Assembly: GCA_910577315.1 (NCBI GenBank)
Contig: CAJTME010000003.1
Coordinates: 124,001 to 188,000 of the forward strand
Origin: an uncultured Muribaculaceae bacterium
GTDB lineage: Bacteria; Bacteroidota; Bacteroidia; Bacteroidales; Muribaculaceae
Length of the DNA stretch: 64,000 nucleotides
Reading direction: 5' to 3'
Under the pieces are notes generated by a model. It did no database searches. It worked only from the letters and a program-made list of their open reading frames with translations, and was not told the DNA's origin. This document shows positions 55,578 through 62,724 of this stretch, piece by piece. A program made the translations under genes and the position numbers. Every line of letters starts with the position of its first letter. The first letter of the stretch is position 1.

Positions 55578-56423
55578 TCAGAACAGGAGTGTCATGCCTG
55601 CCGAGAGGGGACGGAAGTCGGGGGCGGTGGCGCCGGTGAGGGTCTTGTAGGGAGAGTAACGCAGGTAGAGGCCGACCACTCCGAGCGACGCTTTGGCGTA
55701 AAGGTCGATGGTGAATTTGCGCTGGCCGATGGAGTTGGAGGTGAAGGTTGAGACGGTGCCGTCTTCCTCCCGCCATGAGCTTTTAACGGAGCCGTGGGGA
55801 TTCCAGCAGAAGACCGGCCCGACCGACAGCGATGGTTTTACCCCTGCAAGCGGAGAGTCGAAACCGACCGAGAAAAGGAGAGGAAACTGCACCGAGAACA
55901 CTTTCAGGCGCGAGAAACGGTAGTCGGTACCGGCAGGAATGTGTGACACCCGTATGCTGCCGCCGTCGGGCACATACAACAGTCCCTTGGTTGAGCGGTA
56001 GTTGCGCCAGTCAAAACCTATGCCAAGCGAGATGCCGGCCTTTGACGACAGCTCGCGCCGTATGCCCAGGGCGTTGAGGATGCCGAGTTCGAGCGATTTT
56101 CCACCTTCCACAGCGCCCTCGCCGCAGCCCGGGGTGGTGACAAAACCGAGGGTGAGGCCCGACACTATGAGCGACCAGTTGTGGCCTACCGAGATTACGG
56201 TATATTGTTGCGAGGTCCGGCGGGTGGAGTTCTCGCCGGCGTTACATTCGAACACCGTGCTGACGGTGTCGCTGTCGACCACACCCACTTTCACGCCGGA
56301 AGGTGATTCGGCGATTGTCACGGCCATGGGACGGATAAAGGTTGCCGTTGTGTCGGCAGTGTTGGCCGCGCCCATCGAAAGGGCGACCACGGTCATTATG
56401 ATTGAAAGTACAATTTTTTTCAT
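55578..56423 (-). CDS. Outer-membrane beta-barrel protein, last gene of the ECF operon
   Basis: This 281-residue exported protein has a signal peptide (MKKIVLSIIMTVVALSMGAA). Its mature part is a predicted small beta-barrel ending in GMTLLF. It resembles its upstream neighbour in layout: a short N-terminal strand region (RPMAVTIAESPSGVKVGV versus RPDSVSVSVADNSLTVKV), a central barrel and a final YARWSP/YLRYSP-type strand. The two are probably paralogues from a duplication. The function is unknown. Confidence 0.7.
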   Translation of the reverse strand: MKKIVLSIIMTVVALSMGAANTADTTATFIRPMAVTIAESPSGVKVGVVDSDTVSTVFECNAGENSTRRTSQQYTVISVGHNWSLIVSGLTLGFVTTPGCGEGAVEGGKSLELGILNALGIRRELSSKAGISLGIGFDWRNYRSTKGLLYVPDGGSIRVSHIPAGTDYRFSRLKVFSVQFPLLFSVGFDSPLAGVKPSLSVGPVFCWNPHGSVKSSWREEDGTVSTFTSNSIGQRKFTIDLYAKASLGVVGLYLRYSPYKTLTGATAPDFRPLSAGMTLLF

Positions 56424-56435
56424 GATTCACAGGAT

Positions 56436-57302
56436 TTAGAGGATGAAGTTAACGCCCACGGAGAGGGCCTCGAATTTCGGACCCCAACCTTTGTCGAATA
56501 CCTGCATCGGCGACCACCGGGCATACACGCCCATCCCTTCGATGAAGTTTACCGAACCGAAAAGGTCGGCGGTGATGAAACGCTGGTGCAGGGAGTGGAA
56601 ACTCGTTTTGGATGTCACGCCACCCCACTCGGTTTTGGTTGTCGCGCTCATGTATGTGTTCAGGTTGAGGACACCGCCCACCCTTATGTGCAGGTTCTTG
56701 CATACGCGCTGGGTTATCATCAGCGGTACATGGAGCCGGAAGAGGTGGAGGCGCGATGATGCCCGGTCAATGTCGCCGCCGACGGGGTCGACGGTCAGTA
56801 TCTTGCCATGCTGGGCCAGCATCCAGCCACCGCCCACGTTGGCCGAGCGGTAACCCATGCCGAAACCGAGCGAGAACGAGGGTCCCCTACGCGAAGGGCG
56901 CCACCGCAGCGCCACAACGTTGTCGATGCCGATTTCCCAGCCGCCGCGTATGCCCGGAGCATGATTCAGGTGAATGGTGCCGCCGACATACAGGTTGTCG
57001 CCCCAGCTTATGCTGAACTGATTGTGGTTTTTTCCCGAGCCCTGACTGCGGGTGAACGGCAGGTTTATGTCCCATACGGCATTGTCGGTGGAATCGACAC
57101 TCGACTGGTAATCATACTGATATTTGTCTCCATACCGATCGCCCGAAACTTTTACCGTAAGACTGTTGTCGGCAACTGAAACGGAAACCGAATCGGGACG
57201 GAAGAAACGTATCACGGTATCTGCCGGAACAGAGGCTGCCGCAGGCAACATGGCGCAGAATGAGAGGATGAGCAATACTATCTGTTTTTTCATAACGGTC
57301 AT
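56436..57302 (-). CDS. Outer-membrane beta-barrel protein, ECF operon
   Basis: This 288-residue exported protein has a signal peptide (about MKKQIVLLILSFCAMLPAAAS) and a predicted barrel ending in VGVNFIL. It shares layout and short strand motifs with the downstream 281-residue protein. Its ATG overlaps the upstream stop by four bases (ATGA), implying translational coupling. The internal ATG that begins MKKQ is the alternative start and gives a cleaner signal peptide. Confidence 0.7.
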   Translation of the reverse strand: MTVMKKQIVLLILSFCAMLPAAASVPADTVIRFFRPDSVSVSVADNSLTVKVSGDRYGDKYQYDYQSSVDSTDNAVWDINLPFTRSQGSGKNHNQFSISWGDNLYVGGTIHLNHAPGIRGGWEIGIDNVVALRWRPSRRGPSFSLGFGMGYRSANVGGGWMLAQHGKILTVDPVGGDIDRASSRLHLFRLHVPLMITQRVCKNLHIRVGGVLNLNTYMSATTKTEWGGVTSKTSFHSLHQRFITADLFGSVNFIEGMGVYARWSPMQVFDKGWGPKFEALSVGVNFIL

Positions 57303-57736
57303 TTCTTTATCATTTTCTTGATCTTGTCGGCATCGGCCTTGCCGCTCATATATATAAGGATTATTTTGTCGCCGCCGGCGAGATTCTGGTTGAGGTAGAA
57401 CACATAGCGGTTCTTGCCCTTGATGGGCTTGAGGGTGAGGAACGCGTAGTAGATGCGTCCGTCACGGTATGAAACCTCGCGGTCGGTCGCCGAGCGGGAA
57501 TCGGTCGCCACCGCCTTTTCAATAGCCTCGGTCGCCTCGGGCGAATCCACAAGGGTGAGGCCGCGGTACACGTCGAGGTCGTACGGTTTCAGGGCGCTGC
57601 CCGTCACCTCGGTTTCCGACGCCTTGGCGTTGCCATGGAAATGCCCGTTAAGATAGCGCGAGGTTGCCGGTGGCTCGACCGCAGCCGCATAAACCGCCAC
57701 CAGCAGCATTGCCGTAAGAATTATTAATCTGTTCAT
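57299..57736 (-). CDS. Small exported protein of the ECF operon (DUF6108-like)
   Basis: This 145-residue protein has a signal peptide (MNRLIILTAMLLVAVYAAAV). The mature part has the segment YAFLTLKPIKGKNRYVFYLNQNLAGGDKIILIYMSGKA and a lysine-rich end. It resembles the small DUF6108-type proteins found in Bacteroidales ECF sigma operons; the assignment is from memory and moderate. No catalytic motif is visible. It overlaps the next gene by 4 bp. Confidence 0.6.
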   Translation of the reverse strand: MNRLIILTAMLLVAVYAAAVEPPATSRYLNGHFHGNAKASETEVTGSALKPYDLDVYRGLTLVDSPEATEAIEKAVATDSRSATDREVSYRDGRIYYAFLTLKPIKGKNRYVFYLNQNLAGGDKIILIYMSGKADADKIKKMIKK

Positions 57737-57826
57737 CTTATCTTAGGGGGGATTGTGGAGGGTTATACAAATTAAGTAAGTTTTGGAAAAGCAAGAAGAT
57801 AATATAAATTATTTTGCAAAGATTAC

Positions 57827-58291
57827 TTATAAGCCGTCTGAACCGAAGGCCTCGCCGAGCGAGGCAAAATCGGAAGCGATAGAGGCGCTGACATTGTCAG
57901 AAGCCACGGCGATGTCGCCAAGCTGCGACTGCATCAGCGCCAGGGCAATATCGGTGTCTGACGTTTCGACGCAGGCGATGACAGCCGTGCATGGGGCTGC
58001 CGGCGTGGAATGGCGGGTCCAGACGCCGACTGTGAGCAGGAGGGCCACTGCCGCGGCGGCCGCCAGCGAGGGCCATGCGGCACGGCTTTTTCTGCGGCGG
58101 GGAGCGACGGCGCGGGCAGCCCGGCGACGCCCATCCTCGGCCGCGAACGTCATCACCGCCAGGGCTTCCTCCACCCGGGGGTCTGACGACTCGCTGTCGA
58201 GCAAGGCCTCGCGCAACTCGCGCTCCTGGTCGACTGACGTCTCCCCCTCAAAATAGAGGTCTATCAATTTTAAAAGATTCTTTTCAGTCAT
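57827..58291 (-). CDS. Putative anti-sigma factor, single-pass membrane protein
   Basis: This 154-residue protein reads from the ATG at 58291, which overlaps the sigma factor stop by 8 bp. The N-terminal cytosolic part (MTEKNLLKLIDLYFEGETSVDQERELREALL) resembles the sigma-binding helices of small anti-sigma factors but lacks a clear zinc-binding HxxxCxxC. A basic patch and one hydrophobic helix (AAAAAVALLLTVGVW, about residues 84-98) follow, then a periplasmic tail of about 55 residues. Position directly after an ECF sigma gene supports the anti-sigma call. An upstream start at 58318 is less likely. Confidence 0.65.
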   Translation of the reverse strand: MTEKNLLKLIDLYFEGETSVDQERELREALLDSESSDPRVEEALAVMTFAAEDGRRRAARAVAPRRRKSRAAWPSLAAAAAVALLLTVGVWTRHSTPAAPCTAVIACVETSDTDIALALMQSQLGDIAVASDNVSASIASDFASLGEAFGSDGL

Positions 58292-58781
58292 GGCTTGCAG
58301 ATTTATATGCTTTCGCAACGGCGCGGCGTGCGCGGCTCAGCACAACCCGCACGTTGGCCTCGGTAAGGCCAAGCTCGGCGGCTATGTCGGCCATCTCCCA
58401 TCCGGAATAATCGCGCAGGAGGAGGATGCGGCGGTCGCGCTCGGAAAGCACGGTTTTGATTAGCGAGTCAACCCGGTGGTACAGCTCTCGGGCATCGGAG
58501 TCGTCCGTATCGGCGGCCCACTCCATGCCGTCGGCCAGCGCCACGGTTCCATGGGCCCTGCGGCGCCGCAGGGTGTCAAGGCAGCGGTTGCGCACGCTGA
58601 CCACCGCCAGTCCCTCGGCGGCACGTTCGTCGACAATCTCACCGCGGCGTCCCCACAGGGCGCAGAAAGCATCCTGAAGGGCGTCGGCCGCCTCATCATC
58701 GCTGCCGAGCATGCGGCTGGCCGCATGATGCAGACGCGCCTGCAACCTGGTGAATATGCCTGTGAAACGTTCTGATTCCAT
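58284..58781 (-). CDS. ECF (RNA polymerase sigma-70 family) sigma factor
   Basis: This 165-residue sigma factor of the extracytoplasmic-function type contains sigma region 2 (LHHAASRMLGSDDEAADALQDAFCALWG, about residues 15-45) and region 4 with a helix-turn-helix (MADIAAELGLTEANVRVVLSRARRAV). It should be held by the anti-sigma protein encoded next and drive a target regulon that includes its own operon. The ATG at 58781 is chosen; the upstream part of the frame has no sigma-like sequence. The operon's stimulus is unknown. Confidence 0.9.
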   Translation of the reverse strand: MESERFTGIFTRLQARLHHAASRMLGSDDEAADALQDAFCALWGRRGEIVDERAAEGLAVVSVRNRCLDTLRRRRAHGTVALADGMEWAADTDDSDARELYHRVDSLIKTVLSERDRRILLLRDYSGWEMADIAAELGLTEANVRVVLSRARRAVAKAYKSASHD

Positions 58782-58943
58782 CGTTTTGATTCGCTTTACA
58801 CCCAATATACGCAAAGACTGCCCGTTTGCAACAAAAATATTAAAAAAAAGACTCAGAGCTGTCATCTCGACGCCCTGAGCCCAATACACAATTATCTATA
58901 AAACAACTATTTTTTGCTACTTATGCTATGTATGCCTTAATTA

Positions 58944-59113
58944 TTGATTATGTCCCGAACGGGAGCAAATCAGCGCTCGCCTTGTGAAAGACGACCATCG
59001 GGAAGAGAGGACGTTGAGGTTAAAATGGATTCGCAGTCGCCGACAGGGCGGAACCGCGATGAGTCTGATACTCAACTTTGGTCACTTTCGTTAGGTTTTG
59101 CGGTGCAAAGTTA
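58944..59113 (-). other. GC-rich intergenic element with small hairpins and a minus-strand -7 box
   Basis: Between the sigma gene and the Lrp gene (58782-59454) lies an AT-rich spacer with one GC-rich block. The block carries hairpins at 58953-58964 (four pairs), 59038-59050 (four pairs) and 59061-59073 (four pairs). TAACTTTG lies on the minus strand at 59113-59106. A short plus-strand frame across it is not convincing as a gene. It may be a short RNA or the leader of the sigma operon; the evidence is weak. The remainder of the spacer shows nothing clear except the inverted repeat near 59339. Confidence 0.35.
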
Positions 59114-59338
59114 TGAAGCTTTTCCCGTTTATTAAAATACATTCTATTAAAAAATCTTAAACCATTTTCAGCTCACCGGCAAGCCACGCTGTAGGAAAAT
59201 GCAAGCATTTCGCCTCGAGGGCGGCTATATTTTCATAATTACTGTGTAATCTGTTGAATTTTGCAATGTTATCGCCAAAAACTCCAAACATTTTGCCGCT
59301 TAACCAACCCCTTGTCAATCAGCTTTTTAGCAATGTTA

Positions 59339-59371
59339 TTTAACATCTTGTGTTTATTAATAAATGTTAAA
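59339..59371. promoter_or_regulatory. Eight-bp inverted repeat, possible operator before the Lrp gene
   Basis: Perfect arms at 59339-59346 and 59364-59371 lie 38-70 bp upstream of the -7 box of the Lrp/AsnC gene. The AT-rich palindrome suits an Lrp-type operator and autoregulation, which is inference. Confidence 0.35.
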
Positions 59372-59408
59372 CACATTACTAAATGACAGCCATTCCATTT
59401 TTTTGCTT

Positions 59409-59416
59409 TATTTTTG
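59409..59416 (+). promoter_or_regulatory. -7 promoter box for the Lrp/AsnC gene
   Basis: TATTTTTG lies 38 bp before the ATG at 59455. A convincing -33 TTTG was not found. Confidence 0.4.
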
Positions 59417-59454
59417 CAGTAAAATAGTAATAAACCTTAATAATCGCGCAGCTT

Positions 59455-59919
59455 ATGGAAAAAATTGATAACCTCGACCGTAAGATTCTACATATAGTTA
59501 TGCGTAACGCCCGTATCCCGTCGAAAGATGTGGCTGTTGAATGTGGCGTTTCGCGGGCTGCCATCCACCAACGAATTCAGCGTCTGTGCAAACTCGATGT
59601 CATAACCGGTTCTGGATATACGGTCAACCCCAAAGTTCTTGGATACTCAACATGCACCTACATCGGCGTGAATCTTGAACGCGGCGCCATGTACCGCGAC
59701 GTGGTTCCCGAGTTGGAGAAGATTCCCGAAGTGGTTGAATGTCACTTCACCACCGGCCATTACACCATGCTGATAAAACTTTATGCCCGCGACAACGAGC
59801 ACCTGATGGATCTGCTGAACAACCGCATCCAGATGATTCCCGGAGTTGTCGGCACCGAAACCCTCATTTCGCTCGACAAATCAATCGACCGACAGATTCC
59901 CACCAACTATAAGGACTGA
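59455..59919 (+). CDS. Lrp/AsnC-family transcriptional regulator
   Basis: This 154-residue protein has an N-terminal winged helix-turn-helix (LDRKILHIVMRNARIPSKDVAVECGVSRAAIHQRIQRL) and a C-terminal RAM (Lrp ligand-binding) domain, with EVVECHFTTGHYTMLIKLYARD and IPGVVGTETLISLD as its core. It should form octamers and respond to an amino acid or related ligand. It stands alone, with a hairpin downstream and a palindrome upstream that might be its own operator. Confidence 0.93.
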   Translation: MEKIDNLDRKILHIVMRNARIPSKDVAVECGVSRAAIHQRIQRLCKLDVITGSGYTVNPKVLGYSTCTYIGVNLERGAMYRDVVPELEKIPEVVECHFTTGHYTMLIKLYARDNEHLMDLLNNRIQMIPGVVGTETLISLDKSIDRQIPTNYKD

Positions 59920-59990
59920 ACCAATTATTCAAGCGGCAGCGCGCCCTTAACCATAATTCTCCGTCATAAACCGTAATTCGGTTGTATCAT

Positions 59991-60033
59991 ACAGGCGGGC
60001 CGGTAAATCTAATATGTTTACCGGCTCGCCTGT
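59991..60033. terminator. Hairpin between lrp and the DUF2752 gene
   Basis: Seventeen-base-pair arms at 59991-60007 and 60017-60033 contain one G-T pair and enclose a 9-nt loop. It separates the convergent lrp and DUF2752 genes. No T-run follows on either strand. Confidence 0.55.
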
Positions 60034-60050
60034 CGCGTTCAGCCTCATGC

Positions 60051-60386
60051 TCACCACAAATTGCGCAGCAACCACCACGCGGCTATGGCTGCGGCCAGAC
60101 ACCATAGCGTGACCGGCGAATAAAGCCAGCGCTCTATCTTGCGCGGCGAAAGCATATACACGGCAATTACAGGTATGGCAAAGAATAATGCGGCGTTATG
60201 ACGCCACGCCGCCGACACATCGCCGTGGAGGAGCGCATGCACGGCTCTCTGAGAGCCGCACCCGGGACAATCCCAGCCCGTGAGCATATGAAACAGGCAC
60301 TGGGGCGCCGGGCTTTTCACAGGGTCACAGACGGCCAGATACACGATGGCGGCTACCGCAACAACTGCTGCTGCGGTAGCCGCCAT
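60051..60386 (-). CDS. DUF2752 membrane protein
   Basis: This 111-residue protein has about three hydrophobic segments and the DUF2752 signature with CPGCGSQRAVHALLHGD, whose two cysteines and following basic-histidine block are conserved. Function is unknown. The ATG at 60386, 14 bp after the stop of the GYF/CD225 gene, is chosen because the upstream frame is only the overlapping neighbour gene. The first codons form one arm of a 13-bp inverted repeat. It is the last gene of the minus-strand run from uvrC. Confidence 0.82.
   Translation of the reverse strand: MAATAAAVVAVAAIVYLAVCDPVKSPAPQCLFHMLTGWDCPGCGSQRAVHALLHGDVSAAWRHNAALFFAIPVIAVYMLSPRKIERWLYSPVTLWCLAAAIAAWWLLRNLW
60348..60384. repeat. 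13-bp perfect inverted repeat at the start of the DUF2752 gene
   Basis: Arms at 60348-60360 and 60372-60384 (GC-rich, perfect) enclose an 11-nt loop, abutting the start codon. In mRNA this would fold directly downstream of the start codon and could reduce or control translation. Confidence 0.7.
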
Positions 60387-60400
60387 GCGACGCTGGATTC

Positions 60401-60886
60401 TTACATCAGGCCGGCGCAACTTTTGGCAATTCCGATGGGGATTCCGACAATCGCCCAGACAATGGAGATGATGAGAAGCCATTCGGTTGCCGTCGACATG
60501 CTTTTGGCGCCGGCATAGTCGCCAGCCGAGTAGCGCGACGAACTGATGGCGCCGGTGATGATGCCGGCGAGGGCGAACGGAGAGCAGCAAAGGATGGTTA
60601 GTATCACCGACCAAACGATGTAGGTGTTTGGGCGCGGAGGCGCCTGCACATACACCATCTGCGGCTGGGGCTCGACAGGGCTTGCCTGCGGGGCAAACGG
60701 TTGCTGGGGCGCAAAGGGTTGCTGTGCCGCGAACAACTGAGCCGTAACAGGAGCCTGTCCGGCGGGAGTCCACTGCGGCAGCTCGTCATACCACACGGGG
60801 GTGGTGGCGTCGATTGGCAGCAGTTTGATTTGGTCGAATGTGTAGGGGCCTTGTTGCAGGCCGTTCAGATAAATCCAGATTTTCAT
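60401..60886 (-). CDS. GYF_2 (DUF4339) and CD225/dispanin-type membrane protein
   Basis: This 161-residue protein starts with a GYF_2 domain (WIYLNGLQQGPYTFDQIKLL, then VWYDELPQWTPAGQ). A Gln/Pro/Phe-rich linker follows, with the repeat QQPFAPQ. The C-terminal CD225/dispanin-like part has two membrane helices (YIVWSVILTILCCSPFALAGIITG and WLLIISIVWAIVGIPIGI). Such proteins are common in Bacteroidetes and have no settled function; GYF domains bind proline-rich peptides. The gene lies 23 bp after deoC and 14 bp before the DUF2752 gene. Confidence 0.85.
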   Translation of the reverse strand: MKIWIYLNGLQQGPYTFDQIKLLPIDATTPVWYDELPQWTPAGQAPVTAQLFAAQQPFAPQQPFAPQASPVEPQPQMVYVQAPPRPNTYIVWSVILTILCCSPFALAGIITGAISSSRYSAGDYAGAKSMSTATEWLLIISIVWAIVGIPIGIAKSCAGLM

Positions 60887-60909
60887 TTGTTATTAAACGT
60901 CCTCTTAAA

Positions 60910-61794
60910 TCAGAAGAATTTTGTCGGTTGTCCGAGGATGGAGCTCAGGACGCTGTTGGCCAGGCTTGATGCACCGATACGGAAGTATTCGTTGGTGAGC
61001 CACTTCTCGCCGAGCACCTCTTTGATGACCGTGTAATATTTAACGGCCTCGTCGGTGGTGCGTACGCCGCCGGCTGCCTTGAATCCGACCATGACGCCGG
61101 TCTGCTCATAATATTCCTTGATGCATTTTGCCATAACGTAGGCGGCCTCGAGGCTTGCGCCGGGGAATTCCTTGCCGGTGGAAGTCTTGAGGAAGTCGGC
61201 GCCGGAATACATCGAGAGGATTGAGGCAGCCTTGATGTTCTCGACTGTCTTCAGGGCACCTGTCTCGAGAATCACTTTGAGACGGGCGTCGCGGCATGCG
61301 GCCTTCTGCTCGGCGATTTCATCGCATACGGCTTCGTAATCGCCGTCGAGGAAATTGCCGACGTTCAGCACGATGTCAATTTCATCGGCACCGCCGTCAA
61401 CGGCCAGGGCTGTTTCGGCAATCTTGACCTCGTTGAAGGTCTGCGACGAGGGGAAACCGCCCGACACACACGCGATGTCGACTTTCGACACTTCAAGCAC
61501 GGCGCGGACAACCTGCGCGAAATTGGGATAGGTGCAGATGGCCGCAACGTTGTTGAGCATGGGATATTCTTCGTCGAAGGCATTGACGCGCTCAACGAAA
61601 TTCGACACCGAAACGGGCGAGTCGGTGGCGCTGAGTGTAGTGAGGTCGATGGTGTTGAGGAGGAATTTCCACACATCGAGATTGTTGTTTTCTTCAAAAT
61701 GTTCGGCGATGATTTTCTCGACCGAAGCTGCCACTGTGGCATCGTCCTCGAGGAAGGTGCTCTTGGCAATGGCGTCATTATACTTGTCGCTCAT
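60910..61794 (-). CDS. deoC: Deoxyribose-phosphate aldolase
   Basis: This 294-residue cytosolic class I aldolase splits 2-deoxyribose 5-phosphate into glyceraldehyde 3-phosphate and acetaldehyde. The Schiff-base lysine is K203 in ADFLKTSTGK, and a second lysine K239 lies in VGFKAAGGVRT. The TIM barrel blocks ICTYPNFAQVV, DIVLNVGNFLDGDY and KVILETGAL are typical. The chain is longer than the usual 220-250 residues because of an N-terminal extension of about 40 residues. It starts 22 bp after the MazG-like gene. Confidence 0.95.
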   Translation of the reverse strand: MSDKYNDAIAKSTFLEDDATVAASVEKIIAEHFEENNNLDVWKFLLNTIDLTTLSATDSPVSVSNFVERVNAFDEEYPMLNNVAAICTYPNFAQVVRAVLEVSKVDIACVSGGFPSSQTFNEVKIAETALAVDGGADEIDIVLNVGNFLDGDYEAVCDEIAEQKAACRDARLKVILETGALKTVENIKAASILSMYSGADFLKTSTGKEFPGASLEAAYVMAKCIKEYYEQTGVMVGFKAAGGVRTTDEAVKYYTVIKEVLGEKWLTNEYFRIGASSLANSVLSSILGQPTKFF

Positions 61795-61816
61795 GGTTGT
61801 AGGGGTGTTAGATGTT

Positions 61817-62170
61817 TTATGTAGGATTGTTCAATTTTGGATTTGTGCGGTGGCGCGTTGCATAGCGCGAAGTTTTTTTGTCAAGATTGGCATGGAAGGC
61901 GGCAGCGAGGTCAACGCCGGTCTGGTTGGCAAGGGCCATCACCACCCACATCACGTCAGCGAGCTCGTCGGCAAGGCTGTCGCTCTCGCCGGGCTTGAAC
62001 GACTGGTCTCCGTAGCGACGGGCCATGATACGTGCCACTTCGCCCACTTCCTCGGCCAGTACGGCCATGTTGGTCAGGGGCGAGAAATACCTTACACCGA
62101 CGGTGCGTATCCACTCGTCGACGGCGGCCTGGGCCTCGCGCAGCGATATGTCTGTGGCGTTCTGTTCCAT
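61817..62170 (-). CDS. MazG-like nucleotide pyrophosphohydrolase
   Basis: This 117-residue cytosolic protein of the all-alpha NTP pyrophosphatase superfamily has the metal-binding EEVGEVARIMARRYG and the second acidic pair LADELADVMWVVMALANQTG. It cleaves nucleoside triphosphates, possibly housecleaning aberrant ones. It is followed by deoC and preceded by dtd, an arrangement seen in other Bacteroidales. A -7 box lies upstream at 62186-62193. Confidence 0.9.
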   Translation of the reverse strand: MEQNATDISLREAQAAVDEWIRTVGVRYFSPLTNMAVLAEEVGEVARIMARRYGDQSFKPGESDSLADELADVMWVVMALANQTGVDLAAAFHANLDKKTSRYATRHRTNPKLNNPT

Positions 62171-62185
62171 AATCTCTTAACGCAC

Positions 62186-62193
62186 AAAGTTAC
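62186..62193 (-). promoter_or_regulatory. -7 promoter box for the MazG-like gene and deoC
   Basis: TAACTTTG on the minus strand lies 15 bp before the start at 62170. No -33 box was found at the expected spacing. It may provide an internal promoter. Confidence 0.45.
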
Positions 62194-62248
62194 GAAATAA
62201 TTTGGAACATCCTATAATTTTATAAATTTTCACAATGACACGCCTGTC

Positions 62249-62701
62249 CTATTCTTTAAGGCGCGAGTCGATTATGATTGTCACAGGCCCTGAATTGGTG
62301 AGCGACACCTGCATGTCGGCACCGAACTGCCCGCGCTCGACCTTCCGGCCCAGCAGACGCTCCACTTCGGCCATATACAGCCCGTAACATTCAATGGCGA
62401 GTTCGTGGCCGGCGGCACGGATGTATGACGGACGGTTGCCCTTGCGGGTCGAGGCGGTGAGGGTAAACTGGCTGATGGCAAGCACCTGACCGCCTATATC
62501 GCTGACCGACAGGTTCATAACTCCGTTTTCATCATCGAATATGCGCATGGCTACCGTCTTGGCTGCCAGCCACTTGGCATCGTCGGGCGTATCTCCGTCC
62601 TCAACGCCGACCAACACCATCAGGCCAGGGCCGATTTTTCCTATCGTCTCGCCCGCCACATCCACCGAGGCATGGCTCACTCTCTGTATTACAAGTCTCA
62701 T
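62249..62701 (-). CDS. dtd: D-aminoacyl-tRNA deacylase
   Basis: This 150-residue cytosolic enzyme removes D-amino acids wrongly attached to tRNA. The active site motifs SQFTLTASTRKGNRPSY and NSGPVTIIID are present. The protein is normal in length. It starts 23 bp after the uvrC stop and ends 78 bp before the MazG-like gene, so it is probably cotranscribed with uvrC. Confidence 0.94.
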   Translation of the reverse strand: MRLVIQRVSHASVDVAGETIGKIGPGLMVLVGVEDGDTPDDAKWLAAKTVAMRIFDDENGVMNLSVSDIGGQVLAISQFTLTASTRKGNRPSYIRAAGHELAIECYGLYMAEVERLLGRKVERGQFGADMQVSLTNSGPVTIIIDSRLKE

Positions 62702-62724
62702 GAATAATCTGTGTTACGTTAATG

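Noticed and set aside
58944..59135. Short plus-strand open frame in the spacer before lrp.
   Set aside because: 63 codons, no recognisable domain, and it runs through a hairpin-rich block with a promoter box on the opposite strand.
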